A DNA stretch of 57,628 bases from Flavobacteriaceae bacterium UBA4022 (GTDB lineage: Bacteria; Bacteroidota; Bacteroidia; Flavobacteriales; Flavobacteriaceae): positions 9,515 to 67,142 of the forward strand of contig DGAU01000006.1 of assembly GCA_002384055.1 (NCBI GenBank), given 5' to 3'. The translations under genes and the position numbers were made by a program. A model generated the notes under the pieces. The model did not search any database, was not told where the DNA came from, and saw nothing but the letters and a program-made list of their open reading frames with translations. Below are positions 23,285 to 32,886 of the stretch, piece by piece. Position 1 is the stretch's first letter. The number at the start of each line of letters is the position of its first letter.

Positions 23285-24556
23285 TTATATCCCTGTGCGG
23301 ATCGCTTCAACCGGGTCTAATTTGGATGCCTTTATCGCAGGAAGAATTCCGCTAATTAATCCAATTAATGCGGCTATTGTCGTTCCAATCAACATATTGA
23401 TTCCTGACAACACAAACTCAAAATCGCCGGAGAACTGTGAAGCGATTACCGAAACAATAAAAACCAAGATAATTCCAAAGAGTCCGCCAATCAAGGCCAA
23501 GATCATGGCTTCAAAAAGGAATTGATATAGTATAAATCGACGTTTTGCACCTAATGATTTTTGAATACCAATCAAGTTAGTGCGCTCTTTGACACTCACA
23601 AACATGATGTTGGCAATGCCAAAGCCTCCGACCAGCAGTGAAAACCCACTAATGATGATCCCGATAATATTCATGGTACCGGTAATATTGTTGATGGCAT
23701 CAGTGAATCCTTGTAATTGATTGACAAAGAAATCATCCTCCTGATCCGGGCTGAGCCCATGCTTCATCCTCATCTTTTGTTTCAATTCGGCAATGAAGGC
23801 ATCATTGTCTACCCCTTCTTTTGGCTTAAGTATCACAAAGGGAAAGAGGCTACGGTTATTTGCGCCAAAGATATTCCGGACCACATTGACCGGTAAAAAA
23901 ATAATCGTGTCCTTCGAATCACTGAACGCAGAACCCTGCTTCTTCAGAACCCCTATAACGGTGAATTTCTTACCATAGAGCCTCACTTTTTTGCCGATGG
24001 CTTGTTCTGGACTACCGAAAAGCGCATTGCCAATCTCATGCCCTAAAACCAATACTTGAGCGCCATTATTAGACTCCAGAGCATTATAAAAACGACCGGC
24101 TTCCAACTTTAACGATTCAATGTCATAATACTCATGTGAATACGCACCAATGTTGGCATTTTCAACTGATTTATCTTCGTATTTAATGGTCTCATTTCGG
24201 ACGTTCAAATTAAAGGCCACCGCCGCAGCCGAAGGCATGGTTCGCTTGAGGTATTGATAATCGTCATAGGAAGCTACAGGCCATTGTTTCCATTTCCAAC
24301 GGGGTATTTCTGTGGGGCCAAAAGAAAAATTCCCCAAATAAATGGTGCTGTTATCTAAACCATCCAGACTGTCTGTAATTTCGGATTTTAAAGAGTCTAC
24401 AGCAGCCAAGACGGCAATGATCGAAAAGATCCCTATAGTCACTCCAAGTAAGGACAAAAATGTCCGTAACTTATTGTTTACCAATGCACTGATGGCAAAA
24501 ATAATGCTTTCTTTAAGGACCCGTAAATAGATGATCATAGGCAAGGTTTGAATCAC
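23285..24556 (-). CDS. MacB/FtsX-like ABC transporter permease
   Basis: A 423-residue permease with one N-terminal membrane helix (about 30-52, FLSLLGVTIGIFSIIAVLAAV), a long periplasmic MacB-core domain (about 55-290) and three C-terminal helices (about 295-410) with the FtsX-domain GFGIANIMFVSVKERTNLIGIQKSLGAKR. It lacks its own ATPase domain, so a LolD/MacB-type ATPase must be encoded elsewhere. Such mechanotransmission permeases work in lipoprotein release or efflux. The substrate is unknown. The start may instead be 24538 (MIIYLRVLKES). It is divergent from purH, a placement I recall from other Flavobacteriaceae. Confidence 0.88.
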   Translation of the reverse strand: MIQTLPMIIYLRVLKESIIFAISALVNNKLRTFLSLLGVTIGIFSIIAVLAAVDSLKSEITDSLDGLDNSTIYLGNFSFGPTEIPRWKWKQWPVASYDDYQYLKRTMPSAAAVAFNLNVRNETIKYEDKSVENANIGAYSHEYYDIESLKLEAGRFYNALESNNGAQVLVLGHEIGNALFGSPEQAIGKKVRLYGKKFTVIGVLKKQGSAFSDSKDTIIFLPVNVVRNIFGANNRSLFPFVILKPKEGVDNDAFIAELKQKMRMKHGLSPDQEDDFFVNQLQGFTDAINNITGTMNIIGIIISGFSLLVGGFGIANIMFVSVKERTNLIGIQKSLGAKRRFILYQFLFEAMILALIGGLFGIILVFIVSVIASQFSGDFEFVLSGINMLIGTTIAALIGLISGILPAIKASKLDPVEAIRTGI

Positions 24557-24622
24557 TAATCGACCCCTTAAAGATAGCTCTTTTTATACCAATTTAAGTC
24601 GTCCATTTCAGCCATATTTATG

Positions 24623-24630
24623 TATTTTTG
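24623..24630 (+). promoter_or_regulatory. putative purH -7 box (TATTTTTG)
   Basis: An exact TAnnTTTG match ending at 24630. RNA would begin a few bases later, which excludes a GTG start at 24630 and supports ATG 24657 with a leader of roughly 20 bases. The -33 element is unclear. Confidence 0.45.
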
Positions 24631-24656
24631 TGGCTTCACAATATCAATTTATTCCA

Positions 24657-26195
24657 ATGATGCAATCGATAAAAATCAAATCGGCTCTTATTTCTGTTTT
24701 CCACAAAGAAGGACTTGCACCAATTGTTCAAAAACTGAACGCACTAGGCGTTACTATTTACTCCACTGGAGGCACCGAAAAATTCATCAAAGACTTAGGG
24801 ATTTCAGTGATTCCCGCAGAGGAAGTTACCCAATATCCTTCGATTTTGGGTGGTCGTGTCAAAACACTTCATCCTAAGATTTTTGGCGGTATTTTGAACC
24901 GACAAAACCACCCGGGTGATGCAAAAGAAATGGAAGAATTTGATATTCCACAATTGGATTTGGTCATTGTCGATCTCTACCCTTTTGAACAAACGGTTGC
25001 CTCTGATGCAGATGCGCAAGCCATTATTGAAAAAATTGATATCGGTGGCATTTCACTGATTCGTGCTGGAGCGAAGAATTTTGCTGACACCCTATGTATT
25101 TCATCCGTGAACGATTATGCCGGTCTTTTAGAAATCCTGACAAGCCAAGAAGGGCAAAGTAGTTTAGCGCAACGAAAATTTTACGCCACACGAAGCTTTC
25201 AGGTTTCTTCGCATTACGACACGGCTATTTTCAATTATTTCAATGATCAGGGCAGTGTCCCCGGGCTGAAAATTAGCCAACCCAATGGACAGTCCCTGCG
25301 TTATGGTGAAAACCCGCATCAAAAAGGGTCCTTTTATGGCGATTTCGATGCGATATTTAAAAAATTACACGGCAAGGAATTGAGCTACAACAACTTACTT
25401 GATGTCGATGCTGCAGTATCCTTGATGAGTGAATTTCAAGGCGCAGACGAGCCCCCAACATTTGCCATTTTAAAGCACAATAATGCTTGCGGTGTGGCAC
25501 AGTGCAGCACCTTGTCGTCGGCTTACACCAAAGCCTTGGCGGGTGACCCCGTATCGGCTTTTGGCGGTGTTCTTATTGCCAATAAAACTATAGATACCGC
25601 TACTGCCGAAAAAATTCACGAGCTGTTTTGCGAGGTAGTCATTGCCCCAGGCTTCAGTCCAGAGGCACATGAGATTCTGGTACAAAAGAAAAACCGAATC
25701 CTTATGGTACAGCAAATTTTTTCTTTGCCTGACAACACAGTACGAACTTGTCTTAATGGATTCTTGACTCAAGAGCGAGACAACATTACCGACGCCCTAG
25801 AGCATTTAGCCACTGCCACAAAAAAAGAACCTACCGACAAACAGATTAACGATTTATTGTTCGCGTCCAAGATATGCAAGCATACCAAATCCAACACCAT
25901 TGTTTTGGTCAAAGACAATCAATTGTGCGCCAGTGGAACCGGACAGACTTCCCGGGTTGATGCCCTGAGACAGGCCATCAATAAAGCACAATCATTTGGA
26001 TTTGACTTACAAGGTTCGGTTATGGCAAGTGATGCATTTTTTCCTTTTCCCGATTGCGTAGAGATTGCCGATAAAGCTGGAATAAGCGCGGTAATTCAAC
26101 CTGGAGGATCGATAAAAGATCAGCTCAGTATTGACTATTGTAATGCCCATAATTTGTCAATGGTATTTACCGGAATTCGTCATTTTAAGCATTAA
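24657..26195 (+). CDS. purH: bifunctional AICAR transformylase / IMP cyclohydrolase
   Basis: A 512-residue enzyme for the last two steps of de novo IMP synthesis. The N-terminal IMP cyclohydrolase (MGS-like) domain has ALISVFHKEGL, STGGTEKFIKDLG, LGGRVKTLHPKIFGGIL and DLVIVDLYPFE. The C-terminal formyltransferase domain has RYGENPHQKGSFYG, AILKHNNACGVA, SDAFFPFPD and the final IQPGGSIKD...MVFTGIRHFKH. Length is normal. The start is 24657 or the adjacent ATG at 24660, chosen because a -7 box ends at 24630. It precedes the mreB operon, which has its own promoter 8 bases after the purH stop. Confidence 0.97.
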   Translation: MMQSIKIKSALISVFHKEGLAPIVQKLNALGVTIYSTGGTEKFIKDLGISVIPAEEVTQYPSILGGRVKTLHPKIFGGILNRQNHPGDAKEMEEFDIPQLDLVIVDLYPFEQTVASDADAQAIIEKIDIGGISLIRAGAKNFADTLCISSVNDYAGLLEILTSQEGQSSLAQRKFYATRSFQVSSHYDTAIFNYFNDQGSVPGLKISQPNGQSLRYGENPHQKGSFYGDFDAIFKKLHGKELSYNNLLDVDAAVSLMSEFQGADEPPTFAILKHNNACGVAQCSTLSSAYTKALAGDPVSAFGGVLIANKTIDTATAEKIHELFCEVVIAPGFSPEAHEILVQKKNRILMVQQIFSLPDNTVRTCLNGFLTQERDNITDALEHLATATKKEPTDKQINDLLFASKICKHTKSNTIVLVKDNQLCASGTGQTSRVDALRQAINKAQSFGFDLQGSVMASDAFFPFPDCVEIADKAGISAVIQPGGSIKDQLSIDYCNAHNLSMVFTGIRHFKH

Positions 26196-26203
26196 TTTTT
26201 TGT

Positions 26204-26211
26204 TACATTTG
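26204..26211 (+). promoter_or_regulatory. -7 box of the mreBCD-mrdA-rodA operon (TACATTTG)
   Basis: An exact TAnnTTTG match just after the purH stop, 39 bases before the mreB ATG. T-rich sequence covers the -33 region without a clean TTTG. Confidence 0.5.
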
Positions 26212-26250
26212 TAAGAAGCACTTCTATTCATCATTTCAACCAAAAGCGCC

Positions 26251-27279
26251 ATGGGATTTTTTGATTTCCTTACAGAAGAAATAGCCATTGATCTTGGTAC
26301 GGCCAATACACTAATCATTCATAATGGCAAGGTGGTGGTCGATGCGCCAAGCATCGTCGCTCGTGATCGCATCACCAACAAAATCATTGCTGTGGGCCGC
26401 GAGGCTGCACTTATGCAAGGAAAGACCCACGAAAACATCAAAACCATTCGCCCACTAAAGGATGGTGTAATCGCTGACTTTGACGCCAGTGAGAAAATGA
26501 TCAATATGTTCATCAAGGACATTCCTGCCCTCAAAAAGAAATGGTTCGCGCCATCATTACGTATGGTCATTTGCATCCCAAGTGGCATTACTGAAGTTGA
26601 AATGCGTGCGGTTAAAGAAAGTGCCGAGCGGGTTAACGGCAAAGAAGTATACCTGATCCACGAACCCATGGCCGCAGCCATAGGTATTGGTATCGACATC
26701 ATGCAGCCCAAGGGTAATATGATCATAGATATAGGCGGAGGGACAACCGAAATTGCAGTTTTAGCCTTAGGCGGTATTGTATGTGACAAATCTGTGAAGA
26801 TTGCCGGCGACGTCTTTACCAACGATATTGTTTATTATATGCGCACTCAACACAACTTGTATGTTGGTGAGCGCACTGCCGAAAAAATAAAAATACAAAT
26901 TGGTGCAGCGACAGAAGACTTAGAAGTGCCCCCAGAGGAAATGCCCGTTCAAGGACGCGACCTTCTGACAGGAAAACCCAAACAAGTCCTTACCTCTTAC
27001 CGAGAAATTGCCAAGGCCCTAGACAAATCGATCTTACGCATTGAAGATGCGGTTATGGAGACACTCTCACAAACCCCACCAGAACTCGCTGCAGACATCT
27101 ATAACACCGGGATTTATCTTGCTGGCGGAGGATCTATGTTGCGCGGCTTAGACAAGCGCTTGTCTCAAAAAACTGATTTACCTGTATATATCGCCGAAGA
27201 TCCATTAAGAGCAGTAGTGCGCGGAACAGGAATCTGTCTTAAAAACTTGGCTAAATACAAAAGCGTCTTGATCAAATAA
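26251..27279 (+). CDS. mreB: rod shape-determining protein MreB
   Basis: A 342-residue bacterial actin that forms membrane-associated filaments guiding lateral wall synthesis. The ATP-binding actin fold is seen in phosphate 1 (IDLGTANTLI), phosphate 2 (MIIDIGGGTTEIAVL) and the adenosine motif (GIYLAGGGSMLRGLDKRLS). The N-terminus MGFFDFLTEEIAIDLG is typical. It is the first gene of a five-gene elongasome operon with mreC, mreD, mrdA and rodA, an order conserved across Bacteroidota. Confidence 0.98.
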   Translation: MGFFDFLTEEIAIDLGTANTLIIHNGKVVVDAPSIVARDRITNKIIAVGREAALMQGKTHENIKTIRPLKDGVIADFDASEKMINMFIKDIPALKKKWFAPSLRMVICIPSGITEVEMRAVKESAERVNGKEVYLIHEPMAAAIGIGIDIMQPKGNMIIDIGGGTTEIAVLALGGIVCDKSVKIAGDVFTNDIVYYMRTQHNLYVGERTAEKIKIQIGAATEDLEVPPEEMPVQGRDLLTGKPKQVLTSYREIAKALDKSILRIEDAVMETLSQTPPELAADIYNTGIYLAGGGSMLRGLDKRLSQKTDLPVYIAEDPLRAVVRGTGICLKNLAKYKSVLIK

Positions 27280-27298
27280 AGAGAAACCTCGAGCTACG

Positions 27299-28129
27299 AT
27301 GCAGCAGATTATTGATTTTTTTATTCGGAATAAAAATTTCTTGCTTTTCGCTCTACTCTTTGTCATCGCCCTTCAGCGTACCAGAAGCGCTCACAGCTTT
27401 CACCAAACCCGATATTTCGGATCAACTCATGCCATAAGTGGTGCTTTCTTGAACTGGAAAGCTTCGCTAACCAATTATTTGGACCTCATGGAGCAAAATG
27501 AGCTCCTTGCCCAAGAGAATAAAACCTTACGGGCACAATTACTCAACCCAATAAACACTTTGGGCAAGGGATCCGTTTCAGAGCCTTATCATTTTGATCA
27601 CGTGGCCCTGCACAGCGCCAAGGTGATCAATAACAACTTCCACAAAACAAAAAACCAATTGACCTTAGACCAAGGCCGCTTGGACGGCATTACTTTAGAC
27701 ATGGGTGTTTTATCACCTCAAGGGGTCATCGGCATTGTGACCCATGTTTCAGACCACTATGCTTTAGTTCAGTCTATCCTTAATACGCAAAGTAGGATTG
27801 TAGCCAAATTTCAGAAATCTCAGCATTTCGGCACACTGGTCTGGGAAGGCCGTGACCCCGGTGCTATGCAGCTTTTAGAAATTCCTAAAATTGCCCCTAT
27901 CGCTATTGGCGACACCTTAGTGACTGACGGCAGGTCTACTATATTCCCCGAAGGCCTACCCATTGGCCGTGTGGTGGCCTTAACCCAGGAAACCTCTAAC
28001 GACTATTATACCATTACCGTAGCTCCATTTACTGACATGACCAGCATCAAACATGTCTATACCGTGCAGCGCAATGATGCATTGGAGATATTAACCCTCG
28101 AACAAACAGGCGAAGATGGGACAAACTAA
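27299..28129 (+). CDS. mreC: rod shape-determining protein MreC
   Basis: A 276-residue bitopic membrane protein: a short cytoplasmic start, one membrane helix (about 14-30), a coiled coil (about 58-85, LMEQNELLAQENKTLRAQLL) and periplasmic beta domains with NQLTLDQGRLDGITLDMGVLSPQGVIGIV and TLVTDGRSTIFPEGLPIGRV. MreC scaffolds MreB, MreD, PBP2 and RodA and activates PBP2. It overlaps mreD by 14 bases. Confidence 0.95.
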   Translation: MQQIIDFFIRNKNFLLFALLFVIALQRTRSAHSFHQTRYFGSTHAISGAFLNWKASLTNYLDLMEQNELLAQENKTLRAQLLNPINTLGKGSVSEPYHFDHVALHSAKVINNNFHKTKNQLTLDQGRLDGITLDMGVLSPQGVIGIVTHVSDHYALVQSILNTQSRIVAKFQKSQHFGTLVWEGRDPGAMQLLEIPKIAPIAIGDTLVTDGRSTIFPEGLPIGRVVALTQETSNDYYTITVAPFTDMTSIKHVYTVQRNDALEILTLEQTGEDGTN

Positions 28130-28625
28130 TTGGCTGAGCGAGTTGGGTCGTTTCTTTCTGGTGTTACTGCTTCAAGTTCTGCTGCTTAACCATATCCGTC
28201 TATTTGGCTATATCAACCCTTATTTTTACATCTATTTTATTATACTATATCCTTTGACCGGCAACAGAACCCTTTTGATTTTGCTGTCATTTTTACTGGG
28301 TTTTGGCGTCGATTTATTCAGCGATACGGGAGGAGTTCATGCTGCTGCGGCAGTTTTCATTGGCTGGGCCCGCCCGCTTTTTTTAAAGTTTTCTTTTGGG
28401 GTAAGTTATCAATACAACACCATAAAAGTGCCTTCAGCACCACTGCAACAGCAATTGATTTATGTCGTTTCGATAGTCTTTACCCATCACCTTTTACTCT
28501 TTTCGTTGGAGGCCTTTGCCAGCAGACATTGGGCCCTGATCTTAAGTAATACATTGTCTTCTAGCCTTTTCACATCAGTACTGATCATGGGGGCCTTTTA
28601 TTTGTTTAGCACCAAAAACAAATGA
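28116..28625 (+). CDS. mreD: rod shape-determining protein MreD
   Basis: A 169-residue polytopic membrane protein with about five to six helices. It begins LGRFFLVLLLQVLLLNHIRLFGYINPYFYIYFIILYP, and the family feature LLGFGVDLFSDTGGVHAAAAVFIGWARP appears near residue 60-90. MreD bridges MreC and the wall synthases. Overlaps with both neighbours (14 bases with mreC, 4 with mrdA) show tight coupling. Confidence 0.93.
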   Translation: MGQTNWLSELGRFFLVLLLQVLLLNHIRLFGYINPYFYIYFIILYPLTGNRTLLILLSFLLGFGVDLFSDTGGVHAAAAVFIGWARPLFLKFSFGVSYQYNTIKVPSAPLQQQLIYVVSIVFTHHLLLFSLEAFASRHWALILSNTLSSSLFTSVLIMGAFYLFSTKNK

Positions 28626-30496
28626 GAAAAAACCTGCTTTTCCTGGTTGTCATTGGTATTGGTTTGTTGTTTATCGGTCGCCTCTTTTATTTACAGATTT
28701 ACGAATCAAGTTATGCAACATTATCGGACAACAATGCGATAAGAGTGATCTATGACTTTCCGCAAAGAGGATATATCTACGATCGTAACGGGATTCTTCT
28801 GGTGGCCAACCAGCCGTCTTATGATGTGATGGTGGTCCCAAAAGACACCAAAAAACTAGACACCATAGAATTTTGTCAACTACTCAGTATCACACATATT
28901 GATTTCAAAAAAGCCATGGGTCGTGCCCGCCGCTATTCTCCTCAACTCCCCTCTGTGGTGGTTGCACAGCTCACCAAAAGTGAATTTGCAGGGCTTTCGG
29001 AGAAGCTGCATAAATATCCTGGTTTTTATATTCAAAAACGATCTCTGAGAGATTATCAAGTGCATCACTCAGCCAATGTCTTAGGCTATATCTCGGAAGT
29101 TAATGATTATACCATCAAAGAAAATCCCGAATATGAAATGGGCGAACTTATCGGAACTGCTGGAATTGAAAAACAATATGAGCAAATTCTCAGAGGAACC
29201 AAAGGGACCAAATACATTCAGAAAGACAACTACAATAGAGATATTGGCCCTTACAAAGACGGTGAGTTTGATGTCTTGCCCCAACGAGGAAAAGACATCA
29301 CCTTGACCATTGATGCGATCTTGCAAGCCTATGGAGAAGCCCTGATGGTCAATAAACGTGGTGGTATTGTAGCCCTCGAGCCCAAAACTGGAGAAATTCT
29401 TTCGTTGGTCGCCGCACCTAATTACGATCCTGCGCTTTTGGTTGGTCGGCAGCGCTCTAAAAACTTTACAAAGCTCTATTACGACACCATTGCCAAACCA
29501 CTGTTTGACCGAGTGCTGCAAGGAGAATACCCTCCGGGATCACCTTTTAAGACCCTTACTGCCTTGATCGGGCTAGAAGAGGGGGTGATTGATACCAATG
29601 AATCCATCAGTTGTTACGGGGGCTATAATTATGGGGGATCCAAACCAATGGGCTGTCACGACCATAAGACACCACTGTCCATGATCGGAGGCATCGCATA
29701 CTCTTGCAATTCTTATTTCGCCACGGTTTACCGCAGAACTATTGACAAATACAATACACCACAGGAAGGAATTGAACGCTGGCGACAGCATCTCAGAAGT
29801 TTTGGGCTTGGGGATTACCTGGGCTATGATTTGCCGGCGGGCAACAAAGGGCTGATTCCAGATGCTGAATTCTATAACCGTTATTACCATTACCCCAAAT
29901 ATAAATGGTACACACCGGCAACAATTTCGAATGCGATTGGTCAAGGGGAGGTCTTGCTTACCCCGATGCAAATGGTTCATTTTACTAGTGTGATTGCTAA
30001 TCGTGGTTATTTTTATAAACCGCACATCATTAAGTCTATTGCTGAGACCGATACCATCCCAGAGCAATACACAACGCGATACGACACCACGATTGATTCG
30101 ACCCATTTTGAACCCGTGATTCAAGGCATGGCCGATGTCTATAAATATGGTACCGCATCCGCTCCAGATATTGGCATCAAAGGCATCGAGATATGCGGTA
30201 AAACAGGGACCGCCGAAAACTATATGCGCATTGATGGCCAGCGGGTACAACTGACAGACCACTCCGTCTTTATTGCTTTTGCACCCAAAGACGATCCAAA
30301 AATTGCGATTGCAGTTTTTGTAGAGAACGGCTACTGGGGGTCTCGATGGGCGGGACGCATTGCCGGACTAATGATTGAAAAATATTTGACAGGAACCATC
30401 ACAAGAACCGATATGGAGTCTTATGTGCTGAACGGTAATTTAATGCCCGAATACGAAAAACCATATTCGGGCAAACCATTTAAGATCAACCAATAA
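28622..30496 (+). CDS. mrdA: penicillin-binding protein 2, elongasome transpeptidase
   Basis: A 624-residue class B PBP anchored by one N-terminal helix (residues 5-26). The dimerisation/pedestal domain (about 45-220) includes FPQRGYIYDRNGILLVANQ. The transpeptidase domain (about 245-590) contains all three catalytic motifs: Ser307-x-x-Lys310 (PGSPFK), Ser361-Cys362-Asn363 and Lys527-Thr-Gly529 (CGKTGTAEN). It cross-links peptidoglycan during elongation, working with RodA encoded next. An ATGA overlap links it to mreD, and its stop shares a base with the rodA start. Confidence 0.97.
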   Translation: MRKNLLFLVVIGIGLLFIGRLFYLQIYESSYATLSDNNAIRVIYDFPQRGYIYDRNGILLVANQPSYDVMVVPKDTKKLDTIEFCQLLSITHIDFKKAMGRARRYSPQLPSVVVAQLTKSEFAGLSEKLHKYPGFYIQKRSLRDYQVHHSANVLGYISEVNDYTIKENPEYEMGELIGTAGIEKQYEQILRGTKGTKYIQKDNYNRDIGPYKDGEFDVLPQRGKDITLTIDAILQAYGEALMVNKRGGIVALEPKTGEILSLVAAPNYDPALLVGRQRSKNFTKLYYDTIAKPLFDRVLQGEYPPGSPFKTLTALIGLEEGVIDTNESISCYGGYNYGGSKPMGCHDHKTPLSMIGGIAYSCNSYFATVYRRTIDKYNTPQEGIERWRQHLRSFGLGDYLGYDLPAGNKGLIPDAEFYNRYYHYPKYKWYTPATISNAIGQGEVLLTPMQMVHFTSVIANRGYFYKPHIIKSIAETDTIPEQYTTRYDTTIDSTHFEPVIQGMADVYKYGTASAPDIGIKGIEICGKTGTAENYMRIDGQRVQLTDHSVFIAFAPKDDPKIAIAVFVENGYWGSRWAGRIAGLMIEKYLTGTITRTDMESYVLNGNLMPEYEKPYSGKPFKINQ

Positions 30497-31758
30497 TGGG
30501 CTACGCAGGAAGCAGAATGAAAATTGATTGGTGGACCATACTCCTGTATGGCTTACTGGTCGGTTTTGGTTGGCTCAATATCTATTCGGCATCGCTAAGG
30601 GAACCCGCAGAAGGGCTTTTCAATATGACCCAAATCTATGGCAAACAATTGCTCTGGATCATGCTTAGTTTTGGCCTGATTATTTTTGTGCTGGCACTGG
30701 ATACCAAATTTTATGAGCGTTTTTCTAGTTTGATTTATATTGCAGCGTTAATGAGCCTTCTGGGCCTTTTTGTTTTTGGCCAAACCATAAACGGGGCCAA
30801 TTCTTGGTATCACTTCGGCACCTTCAGTTTGCAACCGAGTGAATTCGCTAAAGCTGCTACAGCATTGGCATTGGGCAAGTATATGGGAGACATCCAAACC
30901 AATATGCGTGAACTAAAACACCAATGGCGTGCTCTTTTAATTATTCTAATACCGGCAATGATCATTATACCCCAGCCTGATCCAGGCAGTGCCTTGGTTT
31001 ATGCTGCCTTTATTTTTCCCTTATACAGAGAGGGACTCAACTACCTGTTTTTAATTTTAGCCTTAAGTGTTGCTGCCTTATTTATTGGCACACTTTTGAT
31101 CGGTCCAGAAGGCATGATTGTCGTGATTGTCCTGCTCGCATTAGCCTTGTTCTTGTGGCAAAAAAGAAACCGACAGCGCATCGTTTGGCCACGCTATATA
31201 ATGGGTATATTACTCACTATAGGTCTTACATTTTGCGTGAATTATGTCTTTAACTCTGTTTTTGAACAACGCCACAGAGATCGATTCAATTTGGTTTTAG
31301 GCAAAACTGTTGACCATGTTTCTATTGGTTACAACACCCATCAAAGTGAAATTGCTATTGGCAGCGGTCGGTGGTTTGGCAAAGGATGGCTTCAAGGTAC
31401 CCAGACCAAAGGAAACTTTGTTCCCGAGCAACATACCGATTATATCTTCAGTACCATCGGAGAAGAGTGGGGTTTTGTAGGTTCTGTGTTTTTGGTGATC
31501 GTGTTCATGAGCTTGGTGCTGAGAATATTATTTTTGGCAGAACGTCAAAAATCTGTATTCGGTCGGGTTTATGGATATAGCGTGGCCTCTATTATTTTCT
31601 TTCACTTTATGGTCAATATCGGAATGGTCGTTGGGCTTTTTCCAACCGTGGGGATTCCCTTGCCGTTTTTGAGTTATGGCGGTTCAGGTTTATGGGGCTT
31701 TACCCTACTGCTGTTTATTTTTATCAAAATGGATAGTGTCAACTATATCAATCGATAG
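30496..31758 (+). CDS. rodA: RodA, SEDS-family peptidoglycan glycosyltransferase
   Basis: A 420-residue polytopic membrane protein with about ten helices. SEDS signatures include GWLNIYSAS at the start, NGANSWYHFGTFSLQPSEFAK (catalytic-region loop), PQPDPGSALVY, the YNTHQSEIAIGSGRWFGKGWLQGTQTKG loop, VPEQHTDYIFSTIGEEWGFVGS and GIPLPFLSYGGSGLWG near the end. RodA polymerises glycan strands with PBP2 as partner. The start could also be 30517 (MKIDWWTILLYG), but the TAATG junction with mrdA favours 30496. It is the last gene of the operon and is convergent with an ABC permease gene 23 bases away. Confidence 0.97.
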   Translation: MGYAGSRMKIDWWTILLYGLLVGFGWLNIYSASLREPAEGLFNMTQIYGKQLLWIMLSFGLIIFVLALDTKFYERFSSLIYIAALMSLLGLFVFGQTINGANSWYHFGTFSLQPSEFAKAATALALGKYMGDIQTNMRELKHQWRALLIILIPAMIIIPQPDPGSALVYAAFIFPLYREGLNYLFLILALSVAALFIGTLLIGPEGMIVVIVLLALALFLWQKRNRQRIVWPRYIMGILLTIGLTFCVNYVFNSVFEQRHRDRFNLVLGKTVDHVSIGYNTHQSEIAIGSGRWFGKGWLQGTQTKGNFVPEQHTDYIFSTIGEEWGFVGSVFLVIVFMSLVLRILFLAERQKSVFGRVYGYSVASIIFFHFMVNIGMVVGLFPTVGIPLPFLSYGGSGLWGFTLLLFIFIKMDSVNYINR

Positions 31759-31781
31759 GCTGCCCAAGTCATGAATCATTT

Positions 31782-32867
31782 TTATTTAACGTCCAAGACA
31801 TCGCGCAAGGCATTGCCCAACAACATAAACGCCATGACTACCGCCATAATGGCGAAGCCTGGGATTAGGGCCAAATAAGGTTTCCCCATTATGATATAGG
31901 CATAATGATCCTTAATGATACTACCCCAACTTGGCGTAGGCGGTTGTGCGCCAATACCTAAGAAACTCAACCCGCTTTCTATCAAGATCGCCGAAGCAAA
32001 ATTTGCCGCCGATATAATAATGACCGGAGCAAGACTGTTCGGCAAAACATGACGGGTTATGATACGCCAGTGACTATAACCCAAAGCCTTGGCGGCGGTG
32101 ACAAACTGAAGTTGCTTGACCCCCATCACCTGCCCTCGAACGACACGAGCCACTTCGACCCACATGGTTAGGCCAACGGCAATAAATACTTGCCAAAATC
32201 CTTTACCCAATGCCAAGGTAATAGCAATGACCAGCAAAAGGGTCGGGATAGACCAGGTAACATTAATAAGCCACATAATGACCGTGTCCCAGCGTCCACC
32301 AAAATAACCAGCAACGGCGCCTAAGGTGACACCAATTAATAATGAAATAAACACGGCAATAAAGCCTATGGCTAAGGAAACTCTGAGGCCAATGAGCATT
32401 CTACTCAATAAATCACGCCCGTATTTATCGGTGCCCAGCCAAAACGTATGCTCTTGAATGGTCTGATCCAAGACAAAAGTACCGTCAGCATCAGTCAATG
32501 CATTTAAAGGCCATTTTTTTAATAAACCAGCGATGTCATCGCCTTGGTAGGTTGTCACCCTTAGCGTGTCTTGTCCCACGGCATATTGACTAATGGGAAG
32601 TGTTGTTCCTTGTGAGACCTTGCCCATCCAAAAAGCCGTCCAATTGTTCTTCACGGGGTTATCCGAAGGAATGTGAATCATTGATATTTTAAACCCTGGA
32701 GGTTTCGATCCAATTGCCAAATGCATTTGATTGGCATTTTTCGTGTCATCGGGCGCTAAAGCGTAAGCAAATAAAGCCATTAGAATCAGCACCAAAAGAA
32801 AGCCCATACTGACCATCCCCAAAATATTTCGGCGGAATTTTTCTTGCCAGCTTAGGGAACGCAACAT
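31782..32867 (-). CDS. OppC/DppC-type ABC transporter permease
   Basis: A 361-residue inner membrane permease of the peptide/nickel (PepT) importer family. Membrane helix 1 (about 17-36) is followed by an extended periplasmic region (about 37-150) longer than in typical OppC. Then come the conserved FWLGTDKYGRDLLSRMLIGLRVSLAIG, five further helices and the EAA-type loop ALGYSHWRIITRHVLPNSLAPVII that contacts the ATPase. No OppA, OppB, OppD or OppF gene is adjacent, so its partners must be elsewhere. It follows prc on the same strand after 19 bases and is probably co-transcribed. Confidence 0.9.
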   Translation of the reverse strand: MLRSLSWQEKFRRNILGMVSMGFLLVLILMALFAYALAPDDTKNANQMHLAIGSKPPGFKISMIHIPSDNPVKNNWTAFWMGKVSQGTTLPISQYAVGQDTLRVTTYQGDDIAGLLKKWPLNALTDADGTFVLDQTIQEHTFWLGTDKYGRDLLSRMLIGLRVSLAIGFIAVFISLLIGVTLGAVAGYFGGRWDTVIMWLINVTWSIPTLLLVIAITLALGKGFWQVFIAVGLTMWVEVARVVRGQVMGVKQLQFVTAAKALGYSHWRIITRHVLPNSLAPVIIISAANFASAILIESGLSFLGIGAQPPTPSWGSIIKDHYAYIIMGKPYLALIPGFAIMAVVMAFMLLGNALRDVLDVK

Positions 32868-32886
32868 GGATTTTTCTTTTTTTTAC

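Noticed and set aside
24630..24656. GTG start for purH
   Set aside because: A -7 promoter box ends at the same position, so this codon would lie at or upstream of the transcript start.
26319..26822. 167-residue ORF on the minus strand within mreB
   Set aside because: It is wholly inside mreB, low in complexity, and has no recognisable domain. It is a shadow of the highly conserved mreB frame.
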